The translations under genes were made by a program, and so were the position numbers. The notes beneath the pieces were generated by a model. The model was not told the origin of the DNA, searched no databases, and was given only the letters and a program-made list of their open reading frames with translations. From positions 806,001 to 870,000 of the forward strand of contig JAECYW010000021.1 of assembly GCA_023014335.1 (NCBI GenBank): a stretch of 64,000 bases of DNA. The letters are read 5' to 3'. This DNA is from Galerina marginata. Its lineage: Eukaryota > Basidiomycota > Agaricomycetes > Agaricales > Galerinaceae. Shown here piece by piece: positions 58,227 through 64,000 of this stretch. Numbering within the stretch: position 1 is the stretch's first letter; each line of letters opens with the position of its first letter.

Positions 58227-59835
58227 TTTTGATTCAAATTTGTTTGGCGCACTTCAACCGCAACTACAACCATCGTTGCACCTACAGTATACATAATGAG
58301 ATGAGAAGAGAAGAGAAGAAAATATGGGAGCGGCCTTGCTCATTTACGCACCCAACGTCAACTTGACAATCACTTACACCAGGCCCTCTCCGAGTATCCC
58401 CACCTTTCCCTACCCTATCCTATCCTTGTCTGGACTGTGGCTAGAGCATGAGCAAACGAGACAGGAGAAGAGACCAAAATACACCCGCTGGCAGATGATG
58501 ACCCTTATACGCGCGGCTGCTTGCCTTTTCCTGTCCCTTTTCTATACACGTTACAACACCAAGGACGAGAACGGGAACGAGCCCGCGACCGTGACAGAAC
58601 CAGACGGGGCTCAAAGGCGAAACGAGATGGAGGAACTCGAAATTTAAAGCAAAAGAATTCGGCGGCGCCTCTGCGATACTAATGGACGTTCATTCATTCA
58701 ACTCATGCCCACCAAACAAAATCTCATTCTATCGATCTTACGGCTCATCATCATCATTTTTTTCTTAGATATGCAAACATCCTCTCTCTTCTCTTCTAGT
58801 CTCTTGTTGTCTTTCTTCTCGTGCCGTGCCACCTCATTGAATCGGTTTATCCTCGGCGCGAATGTGCACTGGATCCAGGTCCTGGGCCCGCGCCAGAACC
58901 ACCTCTTCTCTTATCTTCACCCCTCATTCTCATTCTTGCTCTCTCATGCCATTTGTAACGCCAACCCAACGCTCGATGCTCGATGCTCGATACTGCGCGG
59001 GTTTATTTCATCTCTCATCCATCTCATGCGTTATTTATCTAGCTCGGATCACGCCCGGCTGCCTACCCACCCCACCCCACCCTCTTCTTGTTTCATCCTT
59101 GCTTCCTCTTCCTCTTCGGCTTCACCCTTTGGTTGTTCTTTTTTGTTCTTTAATTTGACTGTCAATGTACGATGTATGGTGTACAATGTACCTACCTACC
59201 TACCCATGGACGCTCTCAAGCTGCCTCTGTTCGATGCTTTAATGGTTGATTTTGATTTGCGAATGACCACGACACCCCAGACCATCTGGATCTGCGTCGC
59301 CCCTTGTCCATCGTTTTTTCTTCCAAGTTTCTGGGGCAATGTTGAGCTTACCCTGCGGTTGGCGACGAATGGCGGTGTAGAACGTAGATGTCATAAACTT
59401 GCAAGGTGTGGATTCGTTCAGTTCGTTCAATTTGGGGTGTAGATAAATGAGATCGTGAACGTGGAGTGGTCGCCTAAGAAATCAACGATATACATATACA
59501 TATGTATATCTCAGACGGGTCCGTTGACACACTGCGTTGTGTCAATTGATGTAAGTTTAGATCTATGGCTGGGCATCTTATCAGCCACGGCAACGTCCGA
59601 GGTCGACATGTGGTTTTGCTTTCATACCATCTGTTTTCTTCCTTCCATCAACTGGCATGCTTTTCCCTCCTAACCTCGACATCGTCCCAAATTTAGCAGG
59701 ACTGGACTCACCAATACTTCGCTTCGGGAAAGAAAACACCATTAGCCTTGCATGGGCCAGCACATTACAGTACTTACACGCCTCGCCGTGTCAGTGAAGG
59801 CAACTGGCAGAGTCGGTACAGACTGCAGATGATAT
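58227..59835 (+). repeat. copy B of the PSP1 downstream segment
   Basis: Matches the reverse complement of 42,254-40,930 and then of 40,165-39,903, so the duplication covers about 2 kb together with the PSP1 exon fragment. Landmarks: CAACCATCGTTGCACCTACAG at about 58,270, TGGATCCAGGTCCTGGGCCC at about 58,870, TGACTGTCAATGTACGATG at about 59,157, CCTACCTACCTACCCATGG at 59,195. A 245-codon open frame here (58,705-59,442) is not conserved in the other copies. Confidence 0.75.
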
Positions 59836-60051
59836 CAATCTTGGAACCTGACGTGCTAATGATGTTCTTCATGTTGATGCCCTATCCCGAAGGAGCGCTG
59901 GTGCACATCCGTCGTTTGATACTTCGAATTTTGTTGACAACTTGCAGATGCCGTTCACGGTTGACAACCAATTATTTCTGGGACCACTATGACTGGCTCA
60001 TCAATAGTTGATTCTGAAAGACCCGGAGGCAAAAAAGTTCTGACCAAAACA

Positions 60052-60059
60052 CATATAAG
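60052..60059 (+). promoter_or_regulatory. possible TATA element of cupredoxin gene
   Basis: CATATAAG about 205 bp upstream of the ATG at 60,264. It would place transcription start near 60,085-60,100. Bases 59,836-60,263 otherwise show only the presumed promoter and 5' leader. Confidence 0.35.
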
Positions 60060-60263
60060 AAGGAGATGATTCGTGTCAACCCACACTTTCTCTTGTTACC
60101 GACTGTCTGAGAGCAGGCTCTACTTTTTGGGATTTTCGAAGGCCTCCAAGCCCTGGTCTCTTTTCACACTCTTCTTTTCGCTGGTCTCCGAGTCTTCTCG
60201 CTCGACTGCCTCGGCTTTGACTCCAGTCTTCTGCAGTCAAAACGTCCGCCGGCGGGTAGTACC

Positions 60264-61573
60264 ATGCGTTTCTCCGTCGTAGTAATCGCAATCGCGCTCC
60301 TTTACGCTGATCCTGCCAGTGCTGTCAACCACCTTATCCTGGTTGGCGGCAATGGTGCTGTAAGTCAATTTTTTTCAAGAGCATGTTCGCTTTATAATAT
60401 TAGTTGTCCAATAGCTAGCCTTCGATCCTCCAGACATCACCGCTGCGGCCGGCGACACAATTGTATTCGAATTGTGGGTTCTGTCTTGGCCGCCTTCCGG
60501 AAACTAATTTATTCATGAGTATTCAGTCAAGGAAATAATCACGTTAGTCCATTCGTTTCCTTGTTTATTCTAAGCGCAGGTAGTGACGTATCTATGGCTT
60601 GCTTCAGTCGGTCACCCAATCGACCTTTGCCAACCCATGTACCCGTCAAATAAGGCCTTCTCTCGGTATTAGCTCTGGTTTCATGCCCGTCGCTGCCGGC
60701 ACTACGGCACTTCCTCAATGGTTAATCAACGTCGACGACGTGACAGTCCCTCTTTGGTTCTTCTGCGCTCAAATCAGCCCTGTGAGGTAAGACCATTGTT
60801 CGTCATGCTATACCTTTATTTTCCTCATGCCTGATTTCGCCAGCCACTGCAACCAAGGAATGGTTCTCTCTGTAAACGCACCAGCTGGTCAAACCTTTGT
60901 TCAATTTCAGGAAAGCTTTCCATATACGCTATTAGGACTAAGGTGACTGACTTCTATGCTTGTTCAGGCTGCCGCTAAAGCTGCTGGTGGCCAAACAGGC
61001 CCAGTAACCCCGACAACCGGCAGTAACTCCTTCCCAAGCAGTAGTAGCTTCTCCAGCAGTAGTAGCTTCTCCAGCAGCTTCTCCAGCAGTAGTGGCACGA
61101 CTGCACCCCCGATCGATAGTACAGCTCCAACAACGACAGCAAGTTCATCAACACCTGTGGAATCTAGTACTACACCGACTCCAACAACTCCTGGTCCCTC
61201 GCCTACTTCTGCGTCTTCTGGAGATGCGAACAGACCGAGTATGAATAAGTCAAAAAATATCGGCACCATTGTAGGAGGGATTGTGGGCGGTTTGATGCTA
61301 ATTGCAATTGCTATAGCCCTTTGTGTTTACCAGCGGCGAAGGAAAAGGCGACACCAAATGGTCGATTTGGATTTGGCCGCCGAATCAAACATTCCCATTC
61401 TCGTACCATTCCGTTCCATGCCTTTCCGCAGTACCAAACGACCTCCTCCTTCCAATACCGACGTCTGTCCAAGAATGGTGATGCATGAAGATAGCGGGAC
61501 CCGTATACCGCCAATCAGTGAACGTTTCTCCGTGCCAGTGGTAGATGTACCACCGAGGTACACCTCCGGCTGA
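60264..61573 (+). CDS. cupredoxin-like, Ser/Thr-rich membrane-anchored surface protein (340 aa)
   Basis: Six exons: 60,264-60,359, 60,415-60,473, 60,527-60,542 (16 nt), 60,608-60,786, 60,844-60,910 and 60,968-61,573. Signal peptide at about 1-20. Cupredoxin fold: LAFDPPDITAAAGDTIVFEF, GNNHSVTQSTFANPC, PLWFFCAQ and SHCNQGMVLSVNAP, with likely copper ligands His57, Cys110, His118 and Met123. Residues about 155-230 are a Ser/Thr/Pro stalk, followed by a transmembrane helix (about 237-260, IVGGIVGGLMLIAIAIALCV) and a basic cytoplasmic tail (YQRRRKRRHQ). This fits the fungal extracellular serine-rich cupredoxin family. Intron 5 (60,911-60,967) begins GA instead of GT although its branch-like CTGAC and CAG acceptor are normal. 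Confidence 0.85.
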
Positions 61574-62079
61574 CACAGTCGCGAGTCCTATATTTCTCTG
61601 CTGTACTACTATCCTTTACTCATAATGTTGGCTATATCTCGCACAAGATATTCGAATGGCATAGTTGTGGAAGATTTTGCAACCCAACGCCCAGCTCCAC
61701 GCTCGATGTCCCGTCCCGAGGTGCACTTATAAGGCCTTAAGCAGGCTATGTATGTCCACCACCATCACTCATGCATTGCTTATCTTGCTCGCCAGGTGAC
61801 TGCTGTCCATGTCTTTCCTTTTATTATTATTTCCCCTTCCTTTACCCCTCGCTATAATGGTACTTCCTACCCTTCTTCGGTTTTATGCTCTTTTTTGTTT
61901 CTCGCCGTCACAGGTCGCTGTTGTTACTGACTCCCCAGAGATCATTTTTTTAACTCTAAATTTGTCTGTGCAATATGCAGTGTATTTAACCATAGGCGCT
62001 CTCGTCCGTGTTTAGCGTACTGCGTACATACCCGTCGTCCCTCACTAGACCTCACTCACGACGGCGGACTCCGACCACC
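61574..62079 (+). other. intergenic, no gene seen
   Basis: 3' flank of the cupredoxin gene. AT-rich; nothing recognisable. Confidence 0.5.
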
Positions 62080-63095
62080 ACCGCCACGACCACCATCGTT
62101 GCACCTACAGGTATTCATAAAGAGAAGAGACGAGGAAGAGAGGACAGAAGAGAAGAGAAGAAAATACGAGAGCGGCCTTGCTCATTGACTCACACAACAT
62201 CGACTTGACAACCCAGGCCGGCTCCGAAGTACCCGCCACCTTACCCTACCCTACCCTTCCTCGTCTGGACTGTGGCTTAGAACAAGAGAAAGAGAAAGCA
62301 AAAGAGACAGGAGAAGAGATCAAAAATACACCCGCTAGCAGAAGATGACCCTCGCAGGACCCTCGCGCGTATGCGCGGCTGCTCCCCTTTCCCTTTGCTA
62401 TACATGTTACAGCACCAAGAACAAGAACAAGAACGAGCCCGCGACCGTGACATAACCAGACGCGGCTCAAAGACGAAACGAGACGAGACGAGAAGGACGA
62501 ACTCGAAAGCAAAAGAGTTCGGCGGCGCCTCTGCGCATGCCTGATGCCATGACGGAAATAACATCCGGTGAGATTTACTATTTAATAATAGTATTACTAA
62601 TGGACGCTCATTCATGCTCACCAAAAACCCATTCTATCGATCTTACGGCTCATCATCATCATCATTTTTTTCCTTAGATATGCAAAACATCCCCTCTTTT
62701 CTCTTTTTTTCTTCTTCTCGTGCCGTGCCGCCTCTTTGAATTTATTTATCCCCTGCGCGAATGTGCACTGGATCCAGGTCCTGGGCCCGCGCCAGAACCT
62801 CCTCTTCTCATGCCCATTTGTAGTGCCAACCCAACGCTCGACGCTCGATGCTCGATACTGCGCGGGGTTATATCATCTCTCATCCAACCCATGCGTTATT
62901 TATCTAGCCCGGATTACCACGCCCCGTTGCCTGACCACCCCACCCTCTTCTTGTCTCCTCCTTGCTCCGTTTATATTTTCCCTTCACCTTCGTCCTTCCT
63001 CTTTCTCTTCGGCTTCGACTTCACCCTTTGGTTGTTGTTCTTTAATTTGACTGTCAATGTACGATGTACGGTGTATGATGTACTGTCCGATTTCA
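62080..63095 (+). repeat. copy C of the PSP1 downstream segment
   Basis: Starts near CACGACCACCATCGTTGCAC and runs to TGTCAATGTACGATG at about 63,066, matching copies A and B in order and including TGGATCCAGGTCCTGGGCCC at about 62,768. It lacks any PSP1 coding part. A and C share GACTCACACAACATCG, absent from B. Confidence 0.75.
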
Positions 63096-63130
63096 TTCAA
63101 TTCGTACAAGGAGTGGAGGTGTGACCCGAC

Positions 63131-64000
63131 TGTCCGAAATTTTGGTTTCGGACACCTTCTAAATTAAGGAGGACCCTGGCGTTTTGGCGCCCATTTTTGA
63201 CTAGTGTTGCCGGAGCTCGGCTCAGCTCGGCTCCAGCTCAGCTTTGCCCAAAGCTGGCAGTGTGGGAGCTTGGAGCTGAGCCGAGCTGTCAAAATGACAG
63301 CTCAGTCACAGCTAGCCAGCTCGAGCTAACCATTCGTATCTTAAAACGGAAGGAGGTAGACCTTACTGTATTTACCGAGTTTTTCTATGCAGATTTTTGT
63401 TTGTGGATACCCTGAGGTTGATTTATGTTGAGATTATTTAGTTGTATTGTGCTTTCGAGCAAGGAAGATTCAAGTTGGGTTCAAGGGAGGTTCGGAGCAG
63501 CGGGGAGCGGATCAGTGTGACATCAGACCATCACAGTGCATCACTGTCACATACAGTGACAATAAATTTACACCTCGGTGAACGAAGGCTAAAACTCCAA
63601 GCATACCACAAAATTTGGCCAAAACAATGCATTACTGTAGCCTCTAAGGTCTACAGAATCATTTAAATGCGGCAGAACCTTGGAATTCCTTGAATCCAAC
63701 CTACTTCCAAATCAGGCACCAAGCGACTGGCTTGAGTGGCTGAGCCGCTGCTCGGAGCTGGCTGTCATCCGCAGCTTCAGGGTCGTTGCCGCTCAGCTCA
63801 GCTTGGCTTCCCAGGGCTCAAAAGCCATGGCTCAGCCAAGCCGAGCCGAGCTCCGGCAACACTATTTTTGACCCTATATTCCCTTATTTGGGCCAATTTC
63901 TGGCCCGGGGTTTGGGACAAAAGCCTTGGAACATGTGACATTTAGGACAAATCTGAGGTCCCTGTGACGCGGGACGTCCGAATTGAAGGAAATCGGACAG
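63131..64000 (+). mobile_element. TIR element with CTGTCCGA ends, interrupted by a MITE
   Basis: The left end reads CTGTCCGAAATTTTGGTTTC; the last bases of the window, read inward, give CTGTCCGATTTCCTTCAATT. Without the nested MITE the element is only about 200 bp. Its right end coincides with the window end, so the target duplication cannot be checked. Confidence 0.6.
63202..63864 (+). mobile_element. hAT-type MITE, 663 bp
   Basis: Perfect terminal inverted repeats starting TAGTGTTGCCGGAGCTCGGC, flanked by an 8-bp target duplication TTTTTGAC (63,194-63,201 and 63,865-63,872). TAG-type ends and 8-bp duplications are hallmarks of hAT elements. Both ends continue in AGCTC/GAGCC-rich subterminal sequence. 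No transposase frame. Confidence 0.9.

Noticed and set aside
58705..59442. 245-codon plus frame
   Set aside because: It lies in the copied PSP1 downstream segment and the frame is not preserved in the copies at 40.9-42.2 kb or 62.1-63.1 kb.
60645..60672. A possible 28-nt intron (gtcaaa...tattag) in the cupredoxin gene
   Set aside because: Too short for a fungal intron, and reading through keeps frame and a normal cupredoxin spacing.

Overview
The window reads as nuclear DNA of a filamentous basidiomycete, most likely an agaricomycete. Genes carry many short (about 45-70 nt) GT-AG introns. The recognisable host proteins are eukaryotic and fungal: a PSP1-domain protein, RGP1, a GH6 cellulase and a cupredoxin-like surface protein. 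The repeat content (CMC/Plavaka-type 'tnp2' transposases and their passenger genes) is typical of mushroom-forming fungi. No tRNA, rRNA or CRISPR was seen.

Positions 1-39,900 form a transposon-dominated block. Its core is a very large inverted repeat: 4,859-10,538 and 23,217-29,719 are reverse complements of each other over about 5.68 kb and almost identical, around a spacer of about 12.7 kb. One arm alone carries a later 813-bp insertion with a 9-bp target duplication. Each arm holds a decayed, frameshifted coiled-coil passenger gene; a third diverged copy lies at 34.1-37.2 kb. The spacer holds an apparently intact CMC transposase (18,283-22,130), an intact 1,035-residue passenger-type gene (11,845-15,060), a truncated inverted copy of that gene's 3' end, and a broken fragment of the condensin subunit CND1/NCAPD2. 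Further CMC/Plavaka remnants flank the palindrome at 1-2,340 and 30.5-33.8 kb.

Across this block lie arrays of short hairpin-forming repeats of at least three kinds. Their loop or core is conserved while the two stem strands change together. One kind occurs at the same distance (about 240 bp) after all three passenger-gene copies, with a different stem pair in the diverged copy. This is the strongest candidate for an undescribed structure in the window.

Positions 39,900-64,000 are mainly host DNA: PSP1 (42,255-45,328, minus), RGP1 (49,191-52,748, minus), a GH6 cellulase (53,860-55,190, minus), a small coiled-coil gene (56,295-57,196, minus) and a cupredoxin/Ser-Thr stalk/membrane-anchor gene (60,264-61,573, plus). 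The 3' end and downstream flank of PSP1 have been copied twice, at 57.8-59.8 kb and 62.1-63.1 kb. A 3' fragment of the coiled-coil gene sits at 40.5-40.9 kb. The window ends in a hAT-type MITE nested in another terminal-inverted-repeat element. The host genes show no shared pathway: RGP1 is a Golgi exchange-factor subunit, PSP1 probably acts in RNA or stress biology, and the GH6 and cupredoxin products are secreted or at the surface.
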